NCBI RefSeq assembly: GCF_021405525.1
Contig: NZ_JAGQAG010000001.1
Span: 124,001-188,000 of the forward strand
DNA: 64,000 nucleotides
DNA from: Ruegeria pomeroyi
Lineage (GTDB): Bacteria; Pseudomonadota; Alphaproteobacteria; Rhodobacterales; Rhodobacteraceae
Direction: 5' to 3'
Positions 46,328-57,159 of the stretch are shown here, one piece after another. Under the pieces are notes generated by a model. That model searched no databases, was not told where the DNA came from, and worked only from the letters and a program-made list of their open reading frames with translations. The translations under genes and the position numbers were made by a program. How positions within the stretch are numbered: the first letter of the stretch is position 1; every line of letters starts with the position of its first letter.

Positions 46328-47476
46328 ATCTCGAGCCAGCAAAGCTGTCCGGCTCAGCGTGAAATCGGATGCGATCCAGTGCGCTTTCAGCGTGGCAAGC
46401 CGCGCGCCCAGCGCGGGGCCCGAAAACGCTGGCATCAGGTCGCGAGCGGTGACCGGAAACACCGCCGCAGCCCCCCGCGCTATGGCCGCGGGCGCATGCG
46501 GGTCAAGCGGTTGATCCAGCAAGGCGGCCCGCAAGAGAAGCGCATCGCGCGCTGCTTCGACGCCCAGATCATGCCCCAACTCTCCGGCTCCGGCGGTGCC
46601 CAAAGCAGCGTGGCGCAGAGTGTCCAGCGCCGCCATCTGCGCCTTGCTCAACCGGAGCGAGGCCAGTGTTTCGCCGTCGCCCAGCGCAGCCAGCCGCCGG
46701 ATCGGGTCGGCGCTCAGCCCGTCTTCCAGATGCACCAGAGGCGCCAGCGCTCGATCGTCAGCGCCGGGCAAGAGCTGCGCCAGAACCCCGGCGGCGCGCA
46801 TAGCGGCGACCGAGGGCGCCGGATCGGGCGCAGCGAGCAACTTCAGCATCTCGGCCCCCACCCTCTCGCGCGAGAGGCGGGTCAGCCCGTCGAGATTGCC
46901 GGCAATCGCCGCCAGCGCTTCGGCATCAAAACCGGCATCGGCATCGCCATACCAGGCGTGAAAGCGGAAATAGCGTAGTGAACGCAGGTAATCCTCGCGG
47001 ATGCGGTCGGTCGCATCGCCGATGAACCGCACGCGCCGCGCCTGCAGATCGGGCAGGCCATCCAGCGGGTCCAGTACCGTGCCGTCCGGCCGGGCATAAA
47101 GCGCGTTCATCGTGAAATCGCGTCGCGCCGCGTCCTCGTGGATCGAGTCGGAAAAGGCGACCACCGCACGGCGGCCATCGGTTTCCACATCCCGGCGAAA
47201 GGTGGTCACCTCATGCGGAATACCGCCCGCGACCAGCGTCACGGTACCATGGGCGATGCCGGTGGGCACCGCCTTGATCCCGGCCGCCGCAGCCAGCTCC
47301 ATCACCCGCTCGGGACGAGCATCGGTGGTGATGTCGATATCGCTGACCGGTGCCCCCAGCAGCGCATTTCGGACACAGCCGCCGACGAACAGCGCCTGCG
47401 CACCGCCATCTGTCAGGGTCCGGCAGACCTTTTGCGTTGCCGGGTGGGTCAACCAGGCCTCGTTGATGCGGGTCAC
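46322..47476 (-). CDS. cca: CCA tRNA nucleotidyltransferase
   Basis: Adds or repairs the CCA end of tRNAs. 384 residues of the class II polymerase-beta fold: FVGGCVRNALLGAPVSDIDI (about 29-48) with the catalytic Asp-x-Asp, FRRDVETDGRR, RRDFTMNALYA, IREDYLRSLRYFRFHA, then helical tail. Alphaproteobacteria often have this one enzyme of the family, so CCA addition is preferred to poly(A) polymerase, but the latter cannot be excluded by sequence. Its start overlaps the CoA pyrophosphatase stop by 4 bp. Confidence 0.88.
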   Translation of the reverse strand: MTRINEAWLTHPATQKVCRTLTDGGAQALFVGGCVRNALLGAPVSDIDITTDARPERVMELAAAAGIKAVPTGIAHGTVTLVAGGIPHEVTTFRRDVETDGRRAVVAFSDSIHEDAARRDFTMNALYARPDGTVLDPLDGLPDLQARRVRFIGDATDRIREDYLRSLRYFRFHAWYGDADAGFDAEALAAIAGNLDGLTRLSRERVGAEMLKLLAAPDPAPSVAAMRAAGVLAQLLPGADDRALAPLVHLEDGLSADPIRRLAALGDGETLASLRLSKAQMAALDTLRHAALGTAGAGELGHDLGVEAARDALLLRAALLDQPLDPHAPAAIARGAAAVFPVTARDLMPAFSGPALGARLATLKAHWIASDFTLSRTALLARDD

Positions 47477-48069
47477 GGCTGCATCCTTTCGGCCAGCCCC
47501 CTCAGCATCCGAGCGGTGGCGCCCCAGATATAGTAGGGCCCGAAGGGTACGGTGAAATAGTGCCGCCGCTGCCCGCGCCAGCGGCGTGATTGCACCGAGT
47601 AATTTTCGGGCCGCATCAGATGCGCAAGCGGCACGCTGAACACCTCTTCGACCTCACCCGGCTCTGGCCGGATGTCGAACGCGCGTTCGATCACTGCCAC
47701 CACCGGTGTCACGGTAAAGGCGGTCACTGTCTCGTGTGACGGCAGGGTCCCCAGCACGCGCGGCAGGTCGCGTGGCAAACCGATCTCTTCCTGTGCCTCG
47801 CGCAGCGCGGCAGCGATCACATCCACGTCGCCTTCGTCCTGCTTGCCGCCTGGAAAGGCGATCTGGCCGGGATGATGTTTCAGCGCCGAGGAGCGTTTGG
47901 TCAGGATCACCCGGGGTGCGCCGTGGGCCAAGGTCACCGGCACCAAGACCCCAGCGGGGCGCAGTTTGCGCCCCTCGGGCAGGACCGTACCGGGATTGAG
48001 GTCAAAATCGCTCGACCCCGGCCCGGTCCGGGCCAGCGCCGCAAGCAGAGGGCTGACCGGGTCAGTCAC
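47473..48069 (-). CDS. CoA pyrophosphatase (Nudix)
   Basis: 198 residues of the NudL/CoAse subgroup: LKHHPGQIAFPGGKQDEGD precedes the Nudix box, which ends REAQEEIGL, and the GRKLRPAGVLVPVT opening fits the group. Should cleave CoA and its oxidised forms to 4'-phosphopantetheine and ADP. Its start lies 8 bp inside the Hsp33 gene, and its end overlaps the cca start. Confidence 0.88.
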   Translation of the reverse strand: MTDPVSPLLAALARTGPGSSDFDLNPGTVLPEGRKLRPAGVLVPVTLAHGAPRVILTKRSSALKHHPGQIAFPGGKQDEGDVDVIAAALREAQEEIGLPRDLPRVLGTLPSHETVTAFTVTPVVAVIERAFDIRPEPGEVEEVFSVPLAHLMRPENYSVQSRRWRGQRRHYFTVPFGPYYIWGATARMLRGLAERMQP

Positions 48070-49042
48070 CCTGATCCGCCTCGAACCCGACCGAGGCCGG
48101 GTCCAGCACGTAATGTGCGCCGCAGAACTGGCAATCAGCGGTCACCGTTCCCTCATCCGTGGTCATGTGCCCGATATCCTTGGCGGAATAGATCGACAGG
48201 CTCTGGCGCACCCGCTCCTCGGAGCAGGTACAGCCAAACCGCACCGACTGCGCATCGTAGACACGCGGTTGTTCCTCGTGAAACAGCCGTACCAGCAGGT
48301 CGGTCGGCGGCAGCGCCGGGCCGATCAGCTCCAGATCCTCGACCGTGTCGAGCAGGATATTGACCCGGTTCCAGTTCTCGCCCTCGGCGCCGTCCACCAG
48401 ATCGGCGGCGGTCAGAATATCGCCAGAACCCGGACCGCCGGCGGCAAAGGGCGAGGCCTTGGGCATGTGCTGCAACATCACGCCACCTGCGCGCCAATGC
48501 TCTGGCACACCCGGTTCGATGGACTTGCCAAAGCGCAGCTGAAACCGTGTCGGCAGCTGTTCGGATTGCGCGAAATAGGCCTCGGCACAGGCGCTCAGCG
48601 ACCCGCCCGCCAGCGGGGTGATGCCTTGATAGGGCTGGGTCCCCTTGCCCTGATCGATCAGGATCGCGAAATAGCCCTCTCCCACCTGGTCGAAGGGGGC
48701 GCCATCGGTCAGCCGGTCGCGGTCGAAACTGGCATAGGCGCGGATGCGCGCCGGCTCGCCCTCGATCTGCGGGGCATAGTAATCGGTGGCGATCATCCGC
48801 ACCGCGCCCTTGGACTGGACCTGCAACGAGAGTTTCCAGCGCAAGCCGATGGTCTGGCCGATCAGCGCGGTCAGCAATGCCATCTCGGCCACCAGGGCCT
48901 CGACCACGGTGGGATAATCATGCTGTTTCAGAATGCCGTCCAGCACACCGTCCAGCCGCGCCACGCGGCCACGCATGTCGGGCAAATCGAGCTGAAAGGG
49001 CAGGACCGTGTCGTCCCACGCGATTTTGGTTCCGAGTGTCAT
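48062..49042 (-). CDS. hslO: Redox-regulated chaperone Hsp33
   Basis: Holdase switched on by oxidation. 326 residues with the C-terminal zinc/disulfide centre CTC (in FGCTCSEERV) and CQFCG, spaced as in Hsp33, and an N-terminal RGRVARLDGVLDGILKQHDYP block with GQTIGLRWKLSLQVQSKG. ATG at 49042 (MTLGTKIAWDDTVLPF) was chosen; an upstream ATG adds 18 residues that are not typical. Leads the row hslO-CoA pyrophosphatase-cca. Confidence 0.92.
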   Translation of the reverse strand: MTLGTKIAWDDTVLPFQLDLPDMRGRVARLDGVLDGILKQHDYPTVVEALVAEMALLTALIGQTIGLRWKLSLQVQSKGAVRMIATDYYAPQIEGEPARIRAYASFDRDRLTDGAPFDQVGEGYFAILIDQGKGTQPYQGITPLAGGSLSACAEAYFAQSEQLPTRFQLRFGKSIEPGVPEHWRAGGVMLQHMPKASPFAAGGPGSGDILTAADLVDGAEGENWNRVNILLDTVEDLELIGPALPPTDLLVRLFHEEQPRVYDAQSVRFGCTCSEERVRQSLSIYSAKDIGHMTTDEGTVTADCQFCGAHYVLDPASVGFEADQGD

Positions 49043-49118
49043 GGGTTTCCTTGCACGCCAAGTCTTGGCATATCGCGACCATATAGGGTCGGACAAGCCG
49101 CGTTGAAAGGGCCTCTAC

Positions 49119-49571
49119 ATGATCAGACGTTTTGGGGAAAGCCCCGAGCCGGGGCGCCGCTATATCCGCCGGGTGGGGGCCTATGCCCTGCTGCCGCGCG
49201 GATCGGACCTGCTGCTGACCAGCCAGTATGACCCCGATCCCGATCTGCAACTGCCCGGCGGCGGCATCGATCCGGGCGAATCGCCGGTCGCGGCGCTGCA
49301 TCGCGAGGTTTACGAGGAAACTGGCTGGCTGATTGCCGCACCGCGTCGGGTGGGGGCTTTCCGGCGCTTTGCCTATATGCCGGAATACGATCTCTGGGCC
49401 GAGAAGATATGTCTTATATACCGCGCCCGGCCCGTGCGTCGTATCGGCCCGCCGACGGAACCCGACCACGCTGCTCTGTGGATGCCGACGCTGGACGCTG
49501 CGGGCTTGCTGGGGAATGCCGGTGATCGCCATTTCGCCGCGTGGCACCTGGCGCAGATCAGGGCCCGTTGA
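49119..49571 (+). CDS. Nudix hydrolase of unknown substrate
   Basis: 150 residues. Nudix box begins LPGGGIDPGESPVAALHREV and ends YEETGW at about residues 45-70; the start has RRYIRRVGAYALLPRGSDLLLT. Adjacent acidic DPDPDLQLPGG is typical of small NTP pyrophosphohydrolases, but the substrate cannot be named. Divergent from hslO by 76 bp and overlapping the convergent receiver-phosphatase gene by 14 bp. Confidence 0.88.
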   Translation: MIRRFGESPEPGRRYIRRVGAYALLPRGSDLLLTSQYDPDPDLQLPGGGIDPGESPVAALHREVYEETGWLIAAPRRVGAFRRFAYMPEYDLWAEKICLIYRARPVRRIGPPTEPDHAALWMPTLDAAGLLGNAGDRHFAAWHLAQIRAR

Positions 49572-50811
49572 ACTCGAAGAACGTGGCCGAGACATCGTCC
49601 TCAAGCCCGTGTTCGGGCGACATCACCTGCGTCAAGCGCCAGAAAAGGTCGTCCAGAAACTCCTGCCCGCCCTGTTCCGGATTACACTCGTTGACCAGTG
49701 CAAGCAGCCCCTCGGGCTCCAACATCTCGCCATTGGCGAGACGGCATTCGGTAAACCCGTCGGAATATAACAACAGCCGGTCGCCAACCTCCATCTGCGC
49801 CTCGACCTGCGTATAGGGAATGCCCGGCAACAGGCCGATGGGTACGCCGCCCTCGCCGATGAATTCCGCCGTGCCGTTCCGGCGCAACAGCAGAGGATGC
49901 GGGTGCCCGGCCTGCACCATCCGCAACATGCCGCTGCGCAGGTCCATGATCGCATAGACCATGGTAAAATACTCTTCGATCCCGGTATCGGCGATCAGGC
50001 GCGAGTTCAGGGTTTCGGCCACATCCTGCGGCTGGCGCAGCGCATAGAACTTGTTGAACCGTTTCTCCATCGCGACGTTCTGATCGAAGTACCGGCTGGA
50101 CAGATAACCGCCTAGCCGCGCGGTCATCATCGCCGAGGTGATACCGTGGCCCGAGACGTCGATGCTGTAGAATCCGACGCGATTCGGCCCGGGCGAGAAC
50201 ATGCCCACCAGATCACCACCGATATGACCGCACGGTTTCAGCAACAGGCTGATGCGTGACGAACCAAAACCCTGGCTGAAATCGGGCACCAGCGATTCCT
50301 GGATCTTGCGCGCCTGGATCAGGTCCTTGTCGATGGCGTCATGGGCGCGTTTCAAATCGTCCAGAGCCTGTTCGATAACCTCGTTCTTGGCCGAAAGCTC
50401 TCGCTGCATGCCGATCACGCGGTCCCCGGCCGAAATCCGTGCGCGCAGCTCGTCCGAACTGACCGGCTTGATCAGGAAATCGTCGGCACCGGCGTCAAGC
50501 CCTTGCGCCACCTCGTTCTTTTCGCTCTTCGATGTCAGCAGGATGAAATAGCAGTATCGGTCAGAGTTCAGCTGCCGGAACGCCTCGCAGAATTCTACAC
50601 CGCTCATCCCCGGCATGACCCAATCACTCAGCACCAGATCGGGCATGGCGCTGGCGCAAATCTCCATCGCCTCCTCGCCGCTATCGGCCTCGATTACCTC
50701 GAACCCCCATTTTTTCAGAGAGCTCGACAGGATGCGACGCTGTAACCGGCTGTCATCGACAACCAGCACCCGGCGGATTGCGCCCAGTTCCATTTCGGTC
50801 TGGGCCTCCAT
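49558..50811 (-). CDS. Response regulator with PP2C-type (SpoIIE/RsbU) phosphatase output
   Basis: 417 residues: receiver domain (about 14-130) with DDSRLQRRIL, phosphoacceptor Asp in LSDWVMPGMSG, and Lys in DDFLIKP; a coiled linker (about 135-185, QRELSAKNEVIEQALDDLK); then a PP2C phosphatase domain (CGHIGGDLVGMF, YSIDVSGHGITSAMMTARL, YSDGFTECR). Such proteins dephosphorylate an anti-sigma antagonist in partner-switching pathways. ATG at 50811 chosen over an upstream GTG at 50871. Divergent from the HPt gene, its likely phosphodonor. Confidence 0.9.
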   Translation of the reverse strand: MEAQTEMELGAIRRVLVVDDSRLQRRILSSSLKKWGFEVIEADSGEEAMEICASAMPDLVLSDWVMPGMSGVEFCEAFRQLNSDRYCYFILLTSKSEKNEVAQGLDAGADDFLIKPVSSDELRARISAGDRVIGMQRELSAKNEVIEQALDDLKRAHDAIDKDLIQARKIQESLVPDFSQGFGSSRISLLLKPCGHIGGDLVGMFSPGPNRVGFYSIDVSGHGITSAMMTARLGGYLSSRYFDQNVAMEKRFNKFYALRQPQDVAETLNSRLIADTGIEEYFTMVYAIMDLRSGMLRMVQAGHPHPLLLRRNGTAEFIGEGGVPIGLLPGIPYTQVEAQMEVGDRLLLYSDGFTECRLANGEMLEPEGLLALVNECNPEQGGQEFLDDLFWRLTQVMSPEHGLEDDVSATFFEFNGP

Positions 50812-51001
50812 TTCCCTACCATGCAACACTGTCGTTTGTCCCGAATTCACCAAGGCCAAGGATACTGACACGCTAGACAGGCCCCCGTTAACATCTCATG
50901 AAAGTGCAAATTGCCGCTTATGCACCTGCTTCTCTTTACCGGCTGTTTACCCTCGATCTCCTAATGATGGGTGAATGGGGCAAATAGAACGGAGGTGCGC
51001 C

Positions 51002-51328
51002 ATGATTCACTGGCCCCGCGTGACCCAATTGCGGGAAGAGGTCGGTGCAGAGGATTTTGACGAGGTTGTAGACCTGTTCCTGGAAGAGGTCGAAGAGGTG
51101 ATCACGCGTCTTCGCCAGACACCGGACCGCAACTTGCTTGAAAAGGACCTGCATTTTCTTAAGGGCAGCGCGCTCAGCCTTGGGTTCGAATCCTTTTCCG
51201 CCCTGTGCCAGGATGGCGAGCGGCAATCCGCCGCCGGTCATGCGGACGCGGTCGATCTGGACGCGATCATCAACAGTTTCGAGGCCTCGAAATCGGCCTT
51301 CCAGTCGGAGCTGTCCGACCATATCTGA
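51002..51328 (+). CDS. Histidine phosphotransfer (HPt) protein
   Basis: 108 residues, a four-helix bundle with phosphorylatable His51 in LHFLKGSALSLGFESF; start ATG behind GGAGG. Acts between a hybrid kinase, not in the window, and a receiver; the divergent receiver-PP2C gene 190 bp away is the natural partner, as with HptB and HsbR in Pseudomonas. Ends 6 bp before the convergent ilvA stop. Confidence 0.88.
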   Translation: MIHWPRVTQLREEVGAEDFDEVVDLFLEEVEEVITRLRQTPDRNLLEKDLHFLKGSALSLGFESFSALCQDGERQSAAGHADAVDLDAIINSFEASKSAFQSELSDHI

Positions 51329-51334
51329 GCGCGC

Positions 51335-52561
51335 TCAGATCACGAATTGCGCCAGCGTCTCGTTGCGGGTGATGTCGGTATAGGTGAACCCGGCCTCGTC
51401 CAGACGGGCATAAAGGCGCTCGAAATTCTCAGGCTTGGCGGTCTCGATACCGATCAGGACAGACCCGAAATTGCGTGCCGATTTCTTCATGTATTCAAAC
51501 CGGGCGATATCGTCATCCGGTCCGAGGATGTTCAGAAACTCCTTCAGCGCGCCGGGCCGCTGCGGCAGTCGCAGCAGGAAGTATTTCTTGACCCCCGAAT
51601 AGCGCTGCGCCCGCTCCTTCACTTCGGGCAGACGCTCGAAATCGAAATTGCCGCCCGAGGTGACACAGACCACGGTCTTGCCCCTGATGAAGCTTTGCAC
51701 ATCCGCCACCGCCTCGACCGACAGCGCGCCCGCGGGTTCCAGCACGATACCCTCGACATTCAGCATTTCGATGATGGTGGTACAGATCCGGTCCTCGGGC
51801 ATCACCAGCACATCCGACATGTGCCGCGATTTCAGCAGTTCGAATGTCTTTTCGCCGATCCGGCCCACCGCCGCGCCATCAACGAAATTGTCCACATGAT
51901 CGAGCGTCACCGGATGCCCCGCCGCCAGCGCCGCGCGCAGACAGGCGCCGCCCTCGGGCTCGACAAAGATGCAGTGGCTGCGATCCCCGAACCATGTGGC
52001 CACCCCCGCCGACATGCCGCCGCCGCCGACCGGCAGCACCACATGATCGGGCACGCCGCCCAGCTGTTCCTCGATCTCGACGGCCAGCGAGGCCTGCCCC
52101 TCGATCACATCGGCATCGTCGAAGGGCGACAGGAAATGGCCGCCCTCCTTCGCACACCAGGCCTGTGCGGCCGCCAGCGTCTGGTCGAAATAGTCGCCGG
52201 TCAGGTGAATTTCGACCTGATCGCCGCCGAACATCCGGGTTTTCTGGATCTTCTGCTGTGGAGTGGTCACCGGCATGAAGATCACACCCCGCACCCCCAT
52301 GTGCCGGCACATATAGGCCACGCCCTGGGCATGGTTACCCGCACTGGCACAGACGAACAGCGCCTGCCCCTGCTGCTTGCGCATCGCGTTGAATGCACCG
52401 CGGATCTTGTAGGATCGGACCGGACTCAGATCCTCGCGCTTGAGCCAGATATCGGCACCATAACGCGCCGACAGATGGTCATTGCGCTGCAACGGCGTGG
52501 CGGGAAAGACATCGCGCATCGCCTGTTCGGCGGCGCGGGCACGGGTCATGAAATCGCTCAT
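51335..52561 (-). CDS. ilvA: Threonine ammonia-lyase IlvA
   Basis: PLP enzyme that makes 2-oxobutyrate, the first step to isoleucine. 408 residues: PLP-lysine in [13 protein letters not shown] at about residues 50-62, phosphate cradle [29 protein letters not shown], and a single C-terminal ACT-like domain (about 325-408; [20 protein letters not shown]). The short form, with one ACT domain, fits the YbiF/IlvA1 type. ATG at 52561 chosen. Divergent from argG. Confidence 0.93.
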   Translation of the reverse strand: MSDFMTRARAAEQAMRDVFPATPLQRNDHLSARYGADIWLKREDLSPVRSYKIRGAFNAMRKQQGQALFVCASAGNHAQGVAYMCRHMGVRGVIFMPVTTPQQKIQKTRMFGGDQVEIHLTGDYFDQTLAAAQAWCAKEGGHFLSPFDDADVIEGQASLAVEIEEQLGGVPDHVVLPVGGGGMSAGVATWFGDRSHCIFVEPEGGACLRAALAAGHPVTLDHVDNFVDGAAVGRIGEKTFELLKSRHMSDVLVMPEDRICTTIIEMLNVEGIVLEPAGALSVEAVADVQSFIRGKTVVCVTSGGNFDFERLPEVKERAQRYSGVKKYFLLRLPQRPGALKEFLNILGPDDDIARFEYMKKSARNFGSVLIGIETAKPENFERLYARLDEAGFTYTDITRNETLAQFVI

Positions 52562-52715
52562 TCCGCCTGACTGCCGCAACCCCGCGCCCGAGGCAAGGAA
52601 TACATTGGTGTGCTGGATTACACCCACCGATTTCGCCACAGTTCCGATGCCGCAACTTGCCCCCAACCGCAAAAACCGCTACGGCCCTTGCGTCATACGT
52701 AAATGGGGAAGTCCA

Positions 52716-53941
<1,226 letters not shown>

Positions 53942-53945
<4 letters not shown>

Positions 53946-54385
53946 GCGGCGAAGACAACTTTGACGAAGACGACGAACTGGAGATGTTCGTCGAGGCGCA
54001 GGACACCGTTTGGCCGGATGTCCTGCGCGAATTGACTGCGGGACAGAAGACGAGCCACTGGATGTGGTTCGTCTTTCCGCAACTGGCCGAACTGGGCCGG
54101 TCGCATATGGCGCAGCTTTACGGGATCGGGGATCTGGACGAGGCCGCCGCCTATCTGGCCCACCCCGAATTGCGTGCCCGCCTGATCGAAGTCAGCCGGC
54201 TTATGCTCGGCCACACCGGCAAACGGCCCGAGGATATCCTGGGCAGCATCGACGCCAAGAAACTACGTTCCTCCATGACCCTGTTCGCGATGGTGCCCGA
54301 CGCACCGGGCGAATTCCGTGCGGTTCTGGAGGCGTTCTATGGCGGGTCGCCCTGCCCCCTGACCCAACGCGCGCTGGGCGCCTGA
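53942..54385 (+). CDS. DUF1810 family protein
   Basis: 147 residues from a GTG whose GTGA overlaps the argG stop. The conserved [15 protein letters not shown], then [19 protein letters not shown] and [18 protein letters not shown] define DUF1810. The fold is all-helical and occurs in ADP-ribose-related contexts in some genomes, but no activity is established here. An unusually acidic start ([14 protein letters not shown]) is normal for the group. Confidence 0.88.
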
Positions 54386-54459
54386 CCCTGCCGCTTGGTC
54401 AGGCTTGCCAAGCGCGGGCCGGTTTCTTACCGCTTTTCCAGCAACATGAGGGGCGCGAC

Positions 54460-54741
54460 ATGCTTCAGGATATCGCCGACAAGATGCAGGCCGAACTGGC
54501 CGGCAAAAGCTTTGACGGGTCGCTGAAATTCGACTGCGGCCAGGATGGCGTGATCGTTCTGGCCGACAACACCGCCAGCACCCAGGACCGAGATACAGAT
54601 TGCACCATCCGCCTGAGCCAGGACAACCTGGTCAAACTGCTGACCGGCAAGCTGAACCCGATGACCGGTGTGATGATGGGCAAGCTCAAGGTCAGCGGCA
54701 ACATGGGCGTGGCGATGAAACTGGGACAGTTGCTGGGCTGA
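54460..54741 (+). CDS. SCP2 sterol-binding-domain protein
   Basis: A 93-residue one-domain SCP2/UbiJ-like protein: MLQDIADKMQAELAGKSFDG, DCTIRLSQDNLVKLLTGKLN, PMTGVMMGKLKVSGNMGVAMKL. Small lipid-binding carriers of this kind hold acyl or prenyl molecules; in UbiJ the domain helps ubiquinone synthesis. ATG at 54460 follows GAGGGG. Larger open frames covering the region run through the preceding gene and are not used. Confidence 0.88.
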   Translation: MLQDIADKMQAELAGKSFDGSLKFDCGQDGVIVLADNTASTQDRDTDCTIRLSQDNLVKLLTGKLNPMTGVMMGKLKVSGNMGVAMKLGQLLG

Positions 54742-54748
54742 TCGCGCC

Positions 54749-55462
54749 TCAGATCTTCTTGGCCCGCATGCGCTCGTAAAACGGCATTGCGGCCTGCAAG
54801 ACCGGCTGAAGCGCCTCCGGCACCTCGGGTAAATCGCCCTCGGGTCCGGCAAAGCCGGTCGAATTCCAGACCGCTCCGTACCAATGCCGCGCCCAGATAC
54901 CGTCGTCCTTGTGGCCACCCCTAGGCCAGCTCAGCATATGCGGTGACCAAGGCACACCGATCCGGTCGCAGAGTTGTTCCAGCATCCGGGCCGGGTTTTC
55001 GCGAATGGCATGACTGTCGATCACGACCGGATCGCCGCCCCAACCGGTGACCTCGTCGAACAATTCGGCCTGCTGGACGAAGCCGATATCCTCCAGCGTC
55101 GGGTTTTCGCGCTTTTCGGCATAACTCGCGATCACCCGCGCCGGATGGCGGATCAGGAACACGTTGCGCACCGCCCGCATCCAGTCGCGCGGGATGCCGG
55201 GGATCATGTGCTGGGTCATGTGTTTCTGATACCAGAACGGCCGCGCACCGGGATTGGGCCCACTCAGCGCCGCCGCCACTACCTTTGGGTCCTGTGGTTG
55301 TGCGGCCAGAACCTCTTCTCGCATCGGGTGGTTCAGCCCGGTCATCGCCAGATAAGCAGCATAGAACGGCTCGTCGATGACAGCGCAATCGGTCCGGGCG
55401 CCGAAGGCATACATCATCGCCGTCGACAGGTTGCGCGGTCCCGACCACATGGCGATTTTCAT
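54749..55462 (-). CDS. Small sulfotransferase-like protein
   Basis: 237 residues. WSGPRNLSTAMMYAF at about residues 6-20 takes the place of the PAPS 5'-phosphosulfate loop; VFLIRHPARVIASY gives the 3'-phosphate site; and VIDSHAIRENP and IGVPWSPHML are also conserved. Similar proteins are often labelled sulfotransferase or, wrongly, aminotransferase. The acceptor is unknown. Converges on the SCP2 gene with 7 bp between stops. Confidence 0.8.
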   Translation of the reverse strand: MKIAMWSGPRNLSTAMMYAFGARTDCAVIDEPFYAAYLAMTGLNHPMREEVLAAQPQDPKVVAAALSGPNPGARPFWYQKHMTQHMIPGIPRDWMRAVRNVFLIRHPARVIASYAEKRENPTLEDIGFVQQAELFDEVTGWGGDPVVIDSHAIRENPARMLEQLCDRIGVPWSPHMLSWPRGGHKDDGIWARHWYGAVWNSTGFAGPEGDLPEVPEALQPVLQAAMPFYERMRAKKI

Positions 55463-55624
55463 CTACTGCCCTCCGTTTACGGGTATTCGCCGCACGCTAT
55501 CGCCCCGCCCGCCGCGTTCCAAGGGGTAAACACCGCATCAACAGCGCGTGACATTCGATGACGGAACCTTGCCGCAAATCCGGTTGCGGGGCAGCCTGAT
55601 CGGGACCGGAAATGGAGGATCATC

Positions 55625-56287
55625 ATGTACCCGATCCAGACACTCAAACCCGTCGCATTGGTGGTTGCCATGGTGCTGGCAACGATCCTGCAAGGGGGCA
55701 AGACCGAGGCCGCAGAGACCGAAACCCTGACCGTTGCGGGCGGTTGTTTCTGGTGCGTCGAGGCCGATTTCGAGAAAGTGCCCGGCGTGCTGGGTGCGGT
55801 GTCCGGCTATACCGGCGGGACGCTCGATAATCCGACCTACAAGCAGGTCTCGCGCGGGGGAACCGGGCATTACGAGGCCGTGCAGATACTGTTTGACCCC
55901 GACAAGGTTTCGCGCGAACGCCTGCTGCATCTCTTTTTCCGCTCGGTCGACCCAACCGATGCAGGCGGTCAGTTCTGTGATCGCGGTGAAAGCTATCGCA
56001 CCGCGATATTCGTCTCTAACAAGGCGGAAGCCGCGCTTGCATCCCAGGCCAAAGCTGCCGCTGAGGCAGATCTGGCGCAGTCGGTCGTGACCCCCATCCT
56101 GGAGGCGGGCCGGTTTTATCCAGCCGAGGCCTATCACCAGGATTATGCCCAGGGAGAAAAGCTGGTGCTGACCCGGTTTGGCCCGAAACGGCAAAGCGAG
56201 GCTTACAAGCTCTATCGCAAATCCTGTGGTCGGGATGCGCGGGTGAAACAGCTTTGGGGTGATGCGGCGCCCTTTGCGGGCAGCTAG
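55625..56287 (+). CDS. msrA: Peptide methionine sulfoxide reductase MsrA (exported)
   Basis: Reduces the S-form of methionine sulfoxide in proteins. 220 residues. The catalytic [17 protein letters not shown] is at about 39-55, with a resolving cysteine in KSCGRDARV near the end; GGQFCDRG and YHQDY also present. An N-terminal hydrophobic segment ([13 protein letters not shown]) before the domain suggests export to the periplasm. ATG at 55625 follows GGAGG. Ends overlap by 4 bp with ribokinase. Confidence 0.93.
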   Translation: MYPIQTLKPVALVVAMVLATILQGGKTEAAETETLTVAGGCFWCVEADFEKVPGVLGAVSGYTGGTLDNPTYKQVSRGGTGHYEAVQILFDPDKVSRERLLHLFFRSVDPTDAGGQFCDRGESYRTAIFVSNKAEAALASQAKAAAEADLAQSVVTPILEAGRFYPAEAYHQDYAQGEKLVLTRFGPKRQSEAYKLYRKSCGRDARVKQLWGDAAPFAGS

Positions 56288-57156
56288 AACCGCGCCTCCA
56301 AAACCTCTTTCAAATCGGGGATCACATCGGCCGTGCCGTGGCGCATCACCATCAAAGCGGCCGCGCGCGTCGCCTGGGTGATCGCCTGCGGCATCGGCAA
56401 GCCCCGGTCCAGACCGGACAGGACATAACCGGTAAAGGTATCACCTGCCCCGGTGGTATCGACCGCCTTGACCTTGTGCGCGGGGTATTCCGCCGTTTTT
56501 CCCTGATTAGTGTCGAAATAGCGTGCGCCTTTCGACCCCAGGGTCACGATGACATGCTGCACCGGCAACTGATCCGGCGACAGACCGGTCGCCTGTTGCA
56601 ACTGCTCGGCCTCGACCGCGTTCAGGATCAGGAAATCGAGCCAGGGCAGGACATCGCGCACCGCCTGAGCATCAAAGGGGGCTGCGGCGTAGCACACGGT
56701 CAGGCCGCGTTCGCGACCCAGCCGCGCCGCTTCGACTTGGGCACTGGTCTCATTCTGCATCACCAACAGGTCGCCCGGCGCGGCATCGGCCAGCACGCTG
56801 GCGACCCGCTCGGGCGAAATGGACCGGTTGGCACCGGGCAACAGAACGATCAGGTTTTCGCCGCCCGGCTCAACCGCGATGATGGCATGGCCGGTGGGCG
56901 CGTCGAGCGTCGCGATATGGCGGGTATCGACGCCATATTCGGTCAGCCGGTCGATGGCCCACCGCCCATCAGGCCCCACCGCGCCGATATGATGCACATG
57001 CGAACCCGCACGGGCGGCGGCCACCGACATGTTGGCGCCCTTGCCGCCCAGAAACCGCTCCATCCCCGAGGCGGCCAACGTCTCGCCCGGCCCGGGCAGA
57101 TGCGGCACGGCATAGACCATGTCCGCATTGATTGAGCCGAGGTTCCAGATCGCCAT
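56284..57156 (-). CDS. rbsK: Ribokinase (PfkB family)
   Basis: Phosphorylates ribose or a related sugar. 290 residues: [15 protein letters not shown] at about 37-51, NEAEAEQL-like [15 protein letters not shown], and the anion hole [17 protein letters not shown] with catalytic Asp. Closest in layout to ribokinase, but other PfkB sugar kinases cannot be ruled out as no sugar transport genes are nearby. Gap of 3 bp to the maeB stop, on the same strand. Confidence 0.85.
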   Translation of the reverse strand: MAIWNLGSINADMVYAVPHLPGPGETLAASGMERFLGGKGANMSVAAARAGSHVHHIGAVGPDGRWAIDRLTEYGVDTRHIATLDAPTGHAIIAVEPGGENLIVLLPGANRSISPERVASVLADAAPGDLLVMQNETSAQVEAARLGRERGLTVCYAAAPFDAQAVRDVLPWLDFLILNAVEAEQLQQATGLSPDQLPVQHVIVTLGSKGARYFDTNQGKTAEYPAHKVKAVDTTGAGDTFTGYVLSGLDRGLPMPQAITQATRAAALMVMRHGTADVIPDLKEVLEARF

Positions 57157-57159
57157 GGC

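Noticed and set aside
54393-54413. Hairpin GCTTGG/CCAAGC between DUF1810 and SCP2 genes as terminator
   Set aside because: The stem is only 6 bp and no continuous T run follows; too weak to list.
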